A stretch of DNA of 21,302 bases from Planctomycetota bacterium (GCA_003644265.1 QNBX01000073.1:1-21302); one strand, 5' to 3'; shown: positions 11,401 through 18,245, counted from the first letter of the stretch. Notes: generated by a model not told the origin, from the letters alone. A program made the numbers and translations.

Positions 11401-11594
11401 TTGCGTGGGACGACCCGAGGGGCGGGGACCTGTGCGCCCGCTCGGGATAAGCCGAGCAGTTCCAGGATCTCCGCCTTGTGGCGGCTCAAGTCGTCGCGCA
11501 GCCCGGGCGTGAGGGTGCCCTTGGGGCAGTTGACTTGCAAACGGCCATCGACAACGGAGACGTGTCCACCGAGTTGGCGGACATGGGACAGCAC
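2427..11594 (-). CDS. Nonribosomal peptide synthetase, docking-C-A(Gly)-T-C-A-nMT-T-E
   Basis: A two-module cytoplasmic NRPS of 3055 residues. Residues 1-48 resemble a TubC-type docking domain. C1 spans 66-505 with His200-His201 and Asp205; the usual Gly after that Asp is Ala. A1 spans 525-1010; its ten-residue code read against GrsA is DILQLGLIWK, the classical glycine signature. T1 has its carrier Ser at 1064. C2 spans 1110-1550 with an intact HHIVADG at 1255-1261. A2 starts near 1575 and is split by an N-methyltransferase at about 2030-2420 (SAM motif LEIGCGTG, 2101-2108); its code reads DAFTTALIWK, with no match I recognise. T2 has Ser2538. The last domain (2590-3030) is epimerisation: HHLAVDAVSW at 2721-2730 and FNYLGQ near 2943. 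There is no release domain. It probably receives the chain from the NRPS encoded just upstream. The GTG at 11594 lacks a good ribosome site; an in-frame ATT at 11609 has GGAG seven bases before it. Confidence 0.95.
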   Translation of the reverse strand: MLSHVRQLGGHVSVVDGRLQVNCPKGTLTPGLRDDLSRHKAEILELLGLSRAGAQVPAPRVVPRNEVLPLSFAQQRLWFLQQLIPDNTSYNVSFAFRIRGALDRAALERALGLLVERHEILRTTFRDGSEGPVQVIAPATPITLPLAELEPGSGEPPLRAARNAAWAEARRPYDLARELPLRVRLWRLSDDDHVLLVVIHHICVDAWSMGIFWNELAALYDACRQGTAADLTELPIQYADYAHWQHQWLQGEALEQLLQSWSTQLAGMEPLDLPLDRTRPAHQTFNGAVERITLDAALTSSLERLGQQAGCSFFMTMLAGFVALLQRYTRQDDIAVGTPAIHRGRAEFEGLLGCFLNMLVLRTDVSGDPTLRELLKRVQTTTLDGLRHQGLPFERLVEELVPERDPSRNPLFQVFFTVINEPNSAVQLPGLSSERLDMESQRTNFDLSVQLTRVDDGVKVAFAYNTDLFDAETVRAMIGAYSALLELMLQAPDAPIASLSLLNDGERDRLLAASGEQTRAHAAHRIDELFARQVERTPSAIAVGFEGEQLSYLELDQQARRLASVLRQRGVGPGVLVGLCVERGPDLLVGTLGILQAGGAYVPLDPALPMERLQFMLADTAAPVLVTQAQLQDGLPEHDGAVVLIDAQPEAAVTTPPAARDAGPDDLAYVIFTSGSTGRPKGVQVRHAGVVNFLESMALEPGLGPDDALLAVTTLSFDIAALELFLPLSVGARVEIASRETASDGVLLQRALVEREITVMQATPATWQTLIHAGWEGDGKLKMLCGGEELPRPLAEALLSRGGALFNLYGPTETTIWSAVTRVTTAAADEAVSIGHPIAQTQLLVLDEQLRPVPQGVPGELHISGAGLARGYLNQPELTQQRFVPSPWPERIPGRLYKTGDLTRMDGRGRLRFLGRLDHQVKLRGYRIELGEIEAALSDHPAVLQAAALVREDAPGDRRLVAYVTPSGEAAPTSAELRDMLRARLPEYMLPSAFVVQEALPLSPAGKIDRRQLAALDAPQIDERSDRTAPRGPTEEAIAGAFRHLLGRTDLGVHDDFFELGGHSLLATQLVSRLRLVLQVELPLSVVFDAPTVAGLAKHVAEQRSGPGRATLAQITPVPRDGGTLLSFAQRRLWVLDQVGTGAAYHMQIVLDLSGPLDLSLLELALADMIARHEVLRTRYEAIDGDPRQFVQDPFPLPMPLVDRRDVAHEARDAALQELIARDEGQPFDLARGSVLRTSLVQFDAEEHTLIVTIHHIVADGWSIALISREVASLYRARLTGDAHGLPELPVQFADYSAWQRSGMTGKTLEDLLAYWTQRLAGDLPVLALSTDHPRPATQTFSGASQRFAIDPDIAQALVSLSHEQGVTMATMCLAAFQLLLGRFCRQDEFLLGSPVAGRSRTEIESLIGLFVNSVVLRADLSGDPPFSDLLQRVHRTALEAYDHQDLPFETLVDELAPERDPSRSPLFQVVFVMQYGAQARVDVPDLDIRPRAFEISSTRHDLELYIFDRPSGLSGRLVYNTDLFDASTIERMAGHLQTLLAGIVASPDAHLSQLPLLTPDQREHLGADWNSTEVEDLDQGCIHERVAARAAEQPDAVALIFEQQSVSYRELNERANQLAHSLRAQGIGTDDLVGLCAERSPEMVIGMLGILKAGAAYVPLDPAYPTDRIAFMLKDSAVTVLVTQEHLLSDLPEHSARVLCLDRDRAELEREPATNPSWESSLDDLAYAIFTSGSTGTPKAALLTHRGLCNVSSEQRRCFGVGPGWRVLQFSSLSFDAATFEVVMALPNGASLCLGQRGDLLPGPDLIDFLRRNRINIVTLPPTALSACPPTDLPDLAVITVAGEACPAELVASWAPGRRFFNLYGPTEATIWSSIAELHAGDSSHIGRPVGNTQIHLLDEQLNVLPIGVPGELHIGGLGLARAYHNRPELSAERFIPNPFVPGERLYKSGDLARRRADGSIDYLGRIDHQVKLRGHRIELGEIEAVVDQHPAVRQSLVLVREDLPGDRRLVAYVVHAVDDSSPDDADADVDRERAQVEQWQTLYEQSYGDAPATDPEDRTFQIASWDSSYSGDAIDPEEMREWVDNTVTSVLATGPERVLEIGCGTGLILFRVAPKCSEYLGIDFSQAALDYVQAQLADVGLESKVRLEQRRADQLSDIPAGHFDTIVLNSVAQYFPSPEYLLRVLENAARLLRPGGRIFVGDVRNLALIEAFHTAIQRYRAPDDLDPGLLQQRIEQSLNQEPELLIDPQFFLAVVEQLPLIQSVSIEPKPGRYLNELSRFRYDVVLELAELPASADDAERIDWSNAGLNLAQLDQKLRGDGPDQLIIEDVPNTRTQADAHASELLKGDQAPQSLEQLARALAELAAEDTAADPQDFRDLCRDLPYACSVSWARGRADGRFDVHLQRRSPGTSARTATPAPQGLTRRQSWSEYGNQPLRNRLLAELVPTLREHVGRKLPAFMVPSAFVVLDAFPVTPNGKIDRRALPVPDSLHLELAEAYEAPRSQAEEALVEVWKQTLNVERVGVHDNFFELGGNSIQSIQIVAQARRLGLHFKAKDLFEHQTVAELAAISESSGQVQAEQGLITGPMPLTPIQHWFFELDLAAAHHFNQSFVLEAQRTLDPALLQAALGVVMRHHDGLRLRFSRGDEGWQQELVAPPEEVPLELHDLTTIPAEQRVASMQDHAGRLQASLDLTAGPLLRAALFHADGEQRDHLFLGIHHLAVDAVSWRVLLEDLGLAIEQLERGAKVHLPPKTTSMQAWSQRLVQYAQSDELAQAARYWLDLPWHAVTPVPVDRSGPPGGVGSLGSVSIELTLDQTRSLLQDVPRALGVQIHEALLWALAECVAQWTGTQHALLDVEGHGREDVLDGVDTSRTVGWFTSISPVLLELHPGLDLSAGLAAVQAQLRAVPERGFPYGAARYLAEDAAVSQALQRLPRAQIAFNYLGQVDQTVGAESAFRRSGVSAGDSRSPRNGRAHLLEVNGGVVAGQLRMTFVFDTQVHDQATMDGLGQRFAARLVELTEVGMQAPTRQLESSAADFGWSDDDIGDLLDELK

Positions 11595-11779
11595 CTGCAG
11601 GGCGTTAATGGCGCGACTCCATCAGCACTCAATGCTCGATTGCCGTCCGATTGGATCGGCGTGATCCTGGAGCATATCTTGCTACGTGCTGCCCGTCACC
11701 GCTGGGGGGTAGCGGGCTCAGGTCGTGCTGCCGCCCCGCTTCGCCTGACTCCAGGTGTCGGGCTTGTCCTGGGTGGCGC
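11595..11779 (-). other. Gap between the two NRPS genes
   Basis: No gene is visible in these 185 bases. A five-base-pair hairpin with a three-base loop lies at 11647-11659 but has no T tract. Upstream of the larger NRPS the in-frame sequence reads back to a TGA at 11619-11621, and its first residues after that (from the ATT at 11609, I-N-A-L-Q) look like the usual beginning of a TubC docking domain. Internal transcription or translation signals are otherwise not evident, so cotranscription with the upstream gene is an inference. Confidence 0.4.
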
Positions 11780-14700
11780 TCACAACTCGAAGTTGTCCTG
11801 GTCCGCGTCCAGCGGCTCCCCCGCGCCGCCCGTCGACGCCCAGAGCAGGACGTCGACGGCCTGTGCTAGGCCGGCCACCGTGGGTGCAGCAAAAAGTTGC
11901 TGCACGGGGATCTCCACGTCCAGTTCACCGTGCAGGCGGCTGATCATCTGCATGGCCATCAGCGAATGGCCGCCGAGCTTGAAGAAGTCATCGTGAACGC
12001 CGACCCGCTCGGTGTCGAGCAGCTTGGCCCAGATCTCGGCCACCCATTGCTCGGTGTCTGTGCGGGGCGCGACGTAGGTCTCGCCGCGTTGCTCGCCGAG
12101 GCACTCGACCGCGGCCAGAGCGGTCCGGTCCAGCTTGCCGTTCGGGCTCATGGGCAGCTCGTCCAGGAGCGCAAACGCGGAGGGGAGCATGTAGCTCGGC
12201 AGGGCGTCCGCGAGGTGCTGCCGCAGCGCCTCGATCTGGAGTGCCGGAGGAGAATCGTTCGCTCCGGAGCCGCGCGCGAGGACGAGGTAGGCCACCAGCT
12301 TCCTGTCACTGCTGGTGTCACCGAGGCACAGCACAGCGGCTGTTCGCACGGACGGGTGGCGCATGAGCGCCGTCTCGATTTCGCCCAGCTCGATCCGGAA
12401 GCCGCGCAGCTTGACCTGATGGTCGCGCCGTCCCAGGAACTCAAACGTGCCGTCGGATCGACGTCGCGCCAAGTCACCTGTGCGGTAGAGCCGTGCGCCG
12501 GATTCTCGCGAGAATGGATCGGGAACGAAACGCTGTGCCGTGAGCTCGGGATCGCGAAGGTAGCCACGCGCGACGCCATCACCGCCCGTGTAGAGTTCGC
12601 CTGGGATGCCGGCGGGCAGCGGCCCCATGCTGCTGTCGAGCACGTAGACGGTGGTGTGGGCGATGGGTCGCCCAATGGGAACAGTGGGTCCCACGGGGGT
12701 CCCGGGACTCATGCGATGACAACAGGTGAAGGTCGTGTTTTCGGTGGGGCCATACCCGTTGATGAGTATCTGGTGCTCGCCCATCAGCTCCAACGCTCGC
12801 TGGACATGGGGGGGCGAGAGGGCCTCGCCGCCGGCCAGCAGCTGCCGCACGCCCGCGAGTCGCTCGAAGGGGCCATCGACCATCTCGTGAAAGAGGGCGG
12901 CGGTCAGCCAGAGCGTGGTGACGCCGTGGTCTTCGATGAAGCTGGCGAGTTCCTCGAGGGATGGGACGTGCGGCGGGAAGACGACAAGTGTTCCGCCATT
13001 GAGCATGCTGCCCCACAGCTCCAGCGTCGAAGCGTCGAAGGAGATCGGCGCGAACTGCAGCATGACCACGTCGGGTCCCAGCGACATGAAGTCTGTGTTG
13101 TTCACCAGGCGGACCACGTTTCGGTGCTCGACACATACTCCCTTTGGATCGCCTGTGGATCCGGAGGTGTAGATGACGTATGCGAGGCTGTCCGCACGTG
13201 CATCGCTCGACGGGGCGATCCTGCTGCACTGCGCAATGGCTGGCCACTCCGTGTCGATGCGCACGACGGTGCCGCCGAAGTCGGGCAACTTGTCGACAAG
13301 GCTCGCTTGGGTCACGACAAGCGGCGCGTTCGTATTCTCCAGCATGAAGCGAAGCCGCGGCTCTGGATAGGTTGGATCCAGCGGCACGTAGGCGCCGCCG
13401 GCTTTGAGAATGCCCAGGACCCCAACAACCATCTCGATTGAACGATGGACGAATAGGCCAACACAGGTCTCATGCGCGATGGCCAGTGATCGAAGATGGT
13501 TGGCCAGTTGGTTGGCACGGTAGTCCAGCTCGGCGAACGTCACTTGACGCGCGCCGAAGACGATCGCGACTGCCCCAGGAGTCGCCGCAGCCTGCTCTGA
13601 GAAGAGAGCGTGGATGCAGCGCTCGCGGGCATACGTGCCCGCGTTGTCGCGCGATTCCGCGATCAGCCGCAGACGCTCATCCGGCCGCATCAGTGGCAGT
13701 TGCGAAACGGGTGTGTCGAGCCCAGCCAACATGCCTTCGATCATGATCCCGAAGTGGGCCAGCATCTGTTGGATCGTGTCTCGATCGAAGAGGTCCGTGC
13801 TGTAGGTGAACTCGATCGTCATTGTGTCCGGGCCTTCGATCGCGCGTGCCTCCAGATCGAATCGCGTCGTCGGGAGGGTGACGGCAACCGGCTTGGCCCG
13901 GGCATCCCCCAACTTCATTTCGCCCTTCCTCTGCCTGCGGTGCTGGAACGTCACCTGGAACATCGGGTTGCGGGACTGATCCCGCTCCGGGTCGAATTCC
14001 TCGACGAGCCGTTCGAACGGCACCTCCTGATACCGAATCGAGCCGACCACCATGGCCCGCACGCGCGAGATCAGTTGGCGACCGCTCGGGTCGCCGGAAA
14101 GGTCGGTTCGAAGCAGGAGCATGTTCACGAAGAACCCGATCAGCCCCTCCACCTCCTTGCGGCCCCGCCCAACGACCGGCGAGCCGACCACGATGTCTGC
14201 TTGGCGCGTGTATCGATGAAGGAGGGCGTTGAAGGCGGAGAGCAGCAACATGAAGACCGTCACGTGCTGCTCGCTGCATGCCGCACGAATCGCTCGCGTC
14301 GTGTGCTCCGGGAGGATCAATGACTCGACGGCTCCGCGGAAGCTCTGTGTGGCCGGCCGCGGATGGTCCGTACGCAATTGCAGCGGCTCCATGCCGGCCA
14401 GCTGCGTTCTCCAGTATGTGAGCTGCGACTCCAATCGATCGCCCTGCAAGCGATGGCGTTGCCATGCCGCGAAGTCTGCATACTGGATCGGTAAGTCGGT
14501 CAGGGGCGAGGGGCGTCCGGCGACGAAGGCCCCGTACAACGCGCTGAGCTCCTCCCACAGGAGCCTCTTTGACCATCCGTCAGAGATGATGTGGTGCATG
14601 TTGTACAGCAGGACGTAATGGTCTTTTTCTAACTCGAAGAGTCGGACCCTGAACAACGGACCATGCTCCAGGTGCAGCGGGAGCTTGAGTTCGGCGTGCA

Positions 14701-16801
14701 GGATCTCTTGAGCCGTCATGTCCGGATCACGTCGGCCCTCGATCTGCTCATGTCGAAACTCGAGTTCAGCGGAGGAATCGACGATCTGCACCGGTTGACC
14801 CTCGACCACGCCGAAGGTGGTGCGAAGCGACTCGTGACGCCGAACGAGTTCGATGAAGCTGCGCTGAAGCGCTCCGACGTCCAGCTCCCCATCGATGAAC
14901 AGCGCCTCGGGAAGGTGGTAAGCCGAAGTTCCGGGCGTGAGTTGCTCGACGAACCACAGACGTTGTTGTGCGAGGGAAAGCAGCGCCGCTGTATGGTCCG
15001 CGAGCAGCGGGATCTTCCGGTCCTCGGAGCCGGCTGCACGGCTGCGCCCGACGTGCAGCTCCGCAGCCTCGGCTGAGAGCTCCCCCTGGGCGAGAGCTGC
15101 GGCGCCGAAGTGCTTCTTGAGATAGTCAGCGAGGTCAGCCATCGTCGGAGCCTCGAAGATCGCGTCCATGGGCACGTCAACGCCAAGTCGTGCCTGGAGT
15201 TCGTTCACGAGCATCGCGGCTTGCAGAGAGTCTCCACCCAGGGCAAAGAACGAGTCGAGGGCGCCGACGCCCTCCACTCCCAGGAACCTCTGCCACAACG
15301 TCGAGAGTTCCTGCCCCAGGGCTGGCTCGATGCTCTTCGCCAAGGCATGGCGCATCACCTTCCCATTCTGGGTTGTGGGGATCTCGTCAACTCGTACGAT
15401 TGCCCGGGGCAACTCGTGCCTGTCCAGCACGTCAGCGCATCGCTCAAGGAGCCACTCGCGCGTGGGGGGCTCCTCACTCGCTACGTAGGCCAGCACCGGG
15501 ATTTCCCCCGCCACGCCTGCCGGATCGCCAACGCCCAGGAGGGCGAACTCGAGACCGGGCAGCACAGAGTGCAGCTTCGCCTCGACTTCGAGCGGCGAGA
15601 TCTTAATGCCGCCATAGTTGATCATCTCCCCCTTGCGGCCTCGCAGGTGGAGACGGCCGCTGTCGTCCAAGAAGCCGAGGTCCCCGGTGCGGAACCCGTA
15701 CGTGCAGAAGGCACTGCGACTGAGTTCCGGGTCGCGGAAATACCCCTGCATGACGTGCCCCCCCCGGACGACGATTTCGCCTTCCTGGTTGGGGCCTAAC
15801 TTCTTGTCGTGCTCGTCGATGACGCTGACCGTGACGCCGGGGGCCGGCGTGCCCACGGTGTCCCAGTGAGCACGATCGGCTCGCAATTCCATGATCGTGC
15901 TTCGGGACGCCTCGGTCAGGCCGTAGTGCATGAACAGCCTCGCGTTCGGCAGCAGTTCGAGCAGCTTCTGCTTGTGCGCGGCCGGCATGGCTGCGCTCCC
16001 GATCTCCACGACACGGATCGCGCCCCCGATCCGAGCCAGATGTGCCTCATGAGTCCCCATCAAGAGGGCGATGCCCGCGGGCACCGATGAAAGCGCATTG
16101 ATCTGAAGCTGCCCGATTGCGTGCAACAGCTTGGCCGCTTCGAACATGCCGTTGTTGACGACCAACGTCCCCCCGACACGCAAGACGCACCGCAGCCGCC
16201 CCAGGCCGAAGGAGTGATGCAGGGGGATCGCGGCGTATTCCCGGATGTCTGCGTCGATGCCCATCGCCTTGTTGATGTGGCGCGTCGCCGAAATCAGGTT
16301 TCCCTGGCTCAGCAATACGCCCTTCTTCCTCGATGTCGTGCCCGAGGTGAATAGGAGCAGGGCTGCTTCGTCGTCGGCAGGCGGGCTGTCCGAAAGCTCG
16401 CCCAGCAGTTGCTCGAAGGGAGCCGGCTCCTCAGCGAGATCCGAGATGGACAGCACCGGAACCCCGGACGGCGGGTCCCGTTCGTCACTCATGAGCACGA
16501 CTGTCGCCTCGGAGCGAACGGCCAACTCCTGGACGGTGCCCGAGGAGGCACCATCTGGTAGGGGAACCGCGACCCGGCCCGATCCGGTAATGCCAAGAAA
16601 CGCTGCGGCGAAGGTCAGCTTGTCAGGCGTGCAGTAGAGGACTCGTGCGCCGCGAGCCACCCTGTCTTCTCGCAGGTGTCGCGCGATGGCAGCAGACCTT
16701 GCCAGCAGGCTGCGATAGGAGATCTCCGCTCCGTCGACGATCAGCGCCGGTTTCCCGGGTGTCGACTCTGCGTGATGTATCAAGTCGCTTGCCGTGCTCA
16801 C
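11780..16801 (-). CDS. Nonribosomal peptide synthetase, starter AMP-ligase-T-C-A(Val-like)-T
   Basis: Loading and first elongation protein, 1673 residues. Residues 1-490 are an adenylate-forming ligase of the acyl/aryl-CoA ligase type, not an amino-acid A domain: TSGTTSRKKG at 152-161, HHSFG at 195-199, YGLTEAS at 293-299, RKGEMINYGGIKIS at 389-402 and catalytic Lys481. It should activate a carboxylic acid such as a fatty or aromatic acid. T1 carries its Ser at 525. The C domain spans 598-1040 with HHIISDG at 736-742. The A domain spans 1060-1560; its code reads DALWLGGTFK, close to the known valine code DAFWIGGTFK, so a Val/Ile-like substrate is likely. T2 has Ser1613. The short acidic tail ending DADQDNFEL fits a short linear docking motif for the TubC-type domain of the next NRPS. 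Start is GTG at 16801 behind a weak purine-rich GAGAAGAG. Sampled GC is about 60%, below its partner. Confidence 0.95.
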   Translation of the reverse strand: MSTASDLIHHAESTPGKPALIVDGAEISYRSLLARSAAIARHLREDRVARGARVLYCTPDKLTFAAAFLGITGSGRVAVPLPDGASSGTVQELAVRSEATVVLMSDERDPPSGVPVLSISDLAEEPAPFEQLLGELSDSPPADDEAALLLFTSGTTSRKKGVLLSQGNLISATRHINKAMGIDADIREYAAIPLHHSFGLGRLRCVLRVGGTLVVNNGMFEAAKLLHAIGQLQINALSSVPAGIALLMGTHEAHLARIGGAIRVVEIGSAAMPAAHKQKLLELLPNARLFMHYGLTEASRSTIMELRADRAHWDTVGTPAPGVTVSVIDEHDKKLGPNQEGEIVVRGGHVMQGYFRDPELSRSAFCTYGFRTGDLGFLDDSGRLHLRGRKGEMINYGGIKISPLEVEAKLHSVLPGLEFALLGVGDPAGVAGEIPVLAYVASEEPPTREWLLERCADVLDRHELPRAIVRVDEIPTTQNGKVMRHALAKSIEPALGQELSTLWQRFLGVEGVGALDSFFALGGDSLQAAMLVNELQARLGVDVPMDAIFEAPTMADLADYLKKHFGAAALAQGELSAEAAELHVGRSRAAGSEDRKIPLLADHTAALLSLAQQRLWFVEQLTPGTSAYHLPEALFIDGELDVGALQRSFIELVRRHESLRTTFGVVEGQPVQIVDSSAELEFRHEQIEGRRDPDMTAQEILHAELKLPLHLEHGPLFRVRLFELEKDHYVLLYNMHHIISDGWSKRLLWEELSALYGAFVAGRPSPLTDLPIQYADFAAWQRHRLQGDRLESQLTYWRTQLAGMEPLQLRTDHPRPATQSFRGAVESLILPEHTTRAIRAACSEQHVTVFMLLLSAFNALLHRYTRQADIVVGSPVVGRGRKEVEGLIGFFVNMLLLRTDLSGDPSGRQLISRVRAMVVGSIRYQEVPFERLVEEFDPERDQSRNPMFQVTFQHRRQRKGEMKLGDARAKPVAVTLPTTRFDLEARAIEGPDTMTIEFTYSTDLFDRDTIQQMLAHFGIMIEGMLAGLDTPVSQLPLMRPDERLRLIAESRDNAGTYARERCIHALFSEQAAATPGAVAIVFGARQVTFAELDYRANQLANHLRSLAIAHETCVGLFVHRSIEMVVGVLGILKAGGAYVPLDPTYPEPRLRFMLENTNAPLVVTQASLVDKLPDFGGTVVRIDTEWPAIAQCSRIAPSSDARADSLAYVIYTSGSTGDPKGVCVEHRNVVRLVNNTDFMSLGPDVVMLQFAPISFDASTLELWGSMLNGGTLVVFPPHVPSLEELASFIEDHGVTTLWLTAALFHEMVDGPFERLAGVRQLLAGGEALSPPHVQRALELMGEHQILINGYGPTENTTFTCCHRMSPGTPVGPTVPIGRPIAHTTVYVLDSSMGPLPAGIPGELYTGGDGVARGYLRDPELTAQRFVPDPFSRESGARLYRTGDLARRRSDGTFEFLGRRDHQVKLRGFRIELGEIETALMRHPSVRTAAVLCLGDTSSDRKLVAYLVLARGSGANDSPPALQIEALRQHLADALPSYMLPSAFALLDELPMSPNGKLDRTALAAVECLGEQRGETYVAPRTDTEQWVAEIWAKLLDTERVGVHDDFFKLGGHSLMAMQMISRLHGELDVEIPVQQLFAAPTVAGLAQAVDVLLWASTGGAGEPLDADQDNFEL

Positions 16802-16945
16802 CTTCAGTCTCTTCTCGGCGGTGTGGCAACGCGCGATCTTCGCGCACGATGCGGGGAGTGCAGCTCGTGAATCCCGTGCTTCCCAAGTCCCCTTGAATAG
16901 CTGGGCGAGAAGACTAGGCCTGCGTCCCCACGACCCGACGCATAA

Positions 16946-17872
16946 TCAGGAATCAAGATACGCACGGTCACGTGGATCCAAGTATGAGTTGAACAGCAGA
17001 TCGTTCCATTCCTTGGTCTGGTCTCGCAGCCAATCGGCATCCTTGGTGGAGGGCAACCGCTCGCTCATGACCGCTCCCGCGGCGGGCAGCAGCAGTCTCC
17101 CAAGTCTCCCGTTGGAATAGACAGACCAGACGAGGGGCCACCTCAACCTCGCGAATGCAGACGCGAGACCACGCAGCCCCGTCCTCTTTTCTACGTGAGC
17201 GGCGAGGACGCGGCCCTTGCTCAGGAGTCTGATCACTTCGATGACGTCGTCGCCGGGCGAGATGTTGATATCCGGGGTGCGCTCCTGCCCCAGGCATGTG
17301 TCTGTATTGACGCCCATGATCGGCATCACGTCCTCGATGATTCCGGGCTCATTCTTCTGCTTGGCGCATGGCCGAACATGCATGTTATCGCGACCGAAGC
17401 AGTTAGCCCACTTCTGGAGGAGAGCGGGGTAGTTGCATCGTTCGACGTGCTCGCGCAAGAACCGCGTGAACGGGAGCCCAGTCCTTCCAGTCTTGACCTC
17501 CTGCTTGTAGTACGACTGTATGAATCCGAGCTGATTGCACAGGTACGCAAGGATCCTGACACGGAAGTCCTTCGTCTTGGCACGGACTCGCTCGATCGCT
17601 TCACGATCTATCCAGCAGAAATCCTCGCTGCTGATGAGAACAGTCCGGGGCCTGAGTGCTCGGACTTCGCCCAGGACATCCGTCCAACAACTGTCATCGA
17701 CAGGCCTGTGACGCAACTGCAATGGGGGGGGTACGGACCACGCCAAGAGACGATGAACGTCGGGCAACTCGGGGGGGCGACCTGCAGCAGGGCAGAACGA
17801 TGTCTGATCCAGCAACTCGCTCGCCGAGGAACTCAAGCGCCCCTGGAGGGACGAAGTCCCCGTCTTGTGCAT
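16946..17872 (-). CDS. Sulfotransferase-like protein, N-terminus probably lost by frameshift
   Basis: The family moves a sulfo group from PAPS to a hydroxyl or amine. The reading frame opens with M-H-K-T-G-T-S-S-L-Q, the 5'-phosphosulfate loop of the 'HIGMHKTGT' sulfotransferase-like family. It continues with an ISSEDF strand at 80-85 and a YLCNQLGFIQSYYKQ segment at 110-124, matching the family's usual YLRRQ...SLYNQ region. Cys-Asn replaces Arg-Arg there, at the place expected to bind the 3'-phosphate. The frame starts inside the P-loop. Bases 17898-17875 in another frame encode M-I-D-L-H-L-H-I, exactly the missing first strand, so one base appears lost at 17873-17874. Activity is doubtful unless this is a sequencing error. 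It is codirectional with and 144 bases upstream of the starter NRPS, so it may be a tailoring gene. Sampled GC is only about 57%. Confidence 0.75.
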   Translation of the reverse strand: MHKTGTSSLQGRLSSSASELLDQTSFCPAAGRPPELPDVHRLLAWSVPPPLQLRHRPVDDSCWTDVLGEVRALRPRTVLISSEDFCWIDREAIERVRAKTKDFRVRILAYLCNQLGFIQSYYKQEVKTGRTGLPFTRFLREHVERCNYPALLQKWANCFGRDNMHVRPCAKQKNEPGIIEDVMPIMGVNTDTCLGQERTPDINISPGDDVIEVIRLLSKGRVLAAHVEKRTGLRGLASAFARLRWPLVWSVYSNGRLGRLLLPAAGAVMSERLPSTKDADWLRDQTKEWNDLLFNSYLDPRDRAYLDS

Positions 17873-17898
17873 GCAATGTGCAGATGCAAGTCTATCAT
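17873..17898 (-). pseudogene. Out-of-frame first strand of the sulfotransferase-like gene
   Basis: Read on the minus strand from the ATG at 17898, the codons give M-I-D-L-H-L-H-I and then only two bases (GC) before the ATG at 17872. One extra G would restore GGC and yield the family motif H-I-G-M-H-K-T-G-T in one frame. No clear ribosome site precedes 17898. Confidence 0.6.
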
Positions 17899-18230
17899 AA
17901 TATGAATGCCCGGCTCACGGAGCGGCCGCCGATCTGCCCCGGTCCTCTCCCATGAGAGGCTCGATCAGGCCATCGATTGGATTCGCCATCATGGGTCTCC
18001 GGGCAGGCCCCGGTTCAGTGGATACCGGGTCTTGGCCCACCGACTTCGTGGCTGGTTCGATCCCACATTATGCACGAAACGTGGGCGGTGAGTGTCAAAA
18101 TAGTTGTCGCCTTGATATGGATTGTGCGGCCTGCGCCAGTTCTGCGGCCCGTCGTTCGGGATTGGGCACGACGGCCTCGATGGGCGACCAGTTCCCGGTG
18201 GCGCTCGACCAACGCTCGGGGCCGGCTTAG
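17899..18230. other. Gene-free region upstream of the operon, with small hairpins
   Basis: I recognise no gene in these bases; the short open frames give proteins without familiar motifs. Two hairpins are visible: cctctc/gagagg at 17944-17959 with a four-base loop, and cccac/gtggg at 18062-18085. TGTCAA at 18093-18098 matches the first six bases of the inverted end of the IS21-like remnant at 19026, but the next bases do not match. The promoter for the minus-strand operon should lie here if it survives, but I cannot pick a convincing one. Confidence 0.35.
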
Positions 18231-18245
18231 TGTGGCCCTGAAGGC

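Noticed and set aside
11647..11659. Terminator between the two NRPS genes
   Set aside because: The stem is only five pairs, with no following T tract in either direction.
18093..18120. Left end of the first IS21-like element
   Set aside because: Only TGTCAA matches the right end; the following bases and flanks show neither repeats nor a target duplication.
17906..18230. Small proteins of 61-128 residues upstream of istB
   Set aside because: No ribosome sites, motifs or consistent coding character were found; the frames overlap each other.
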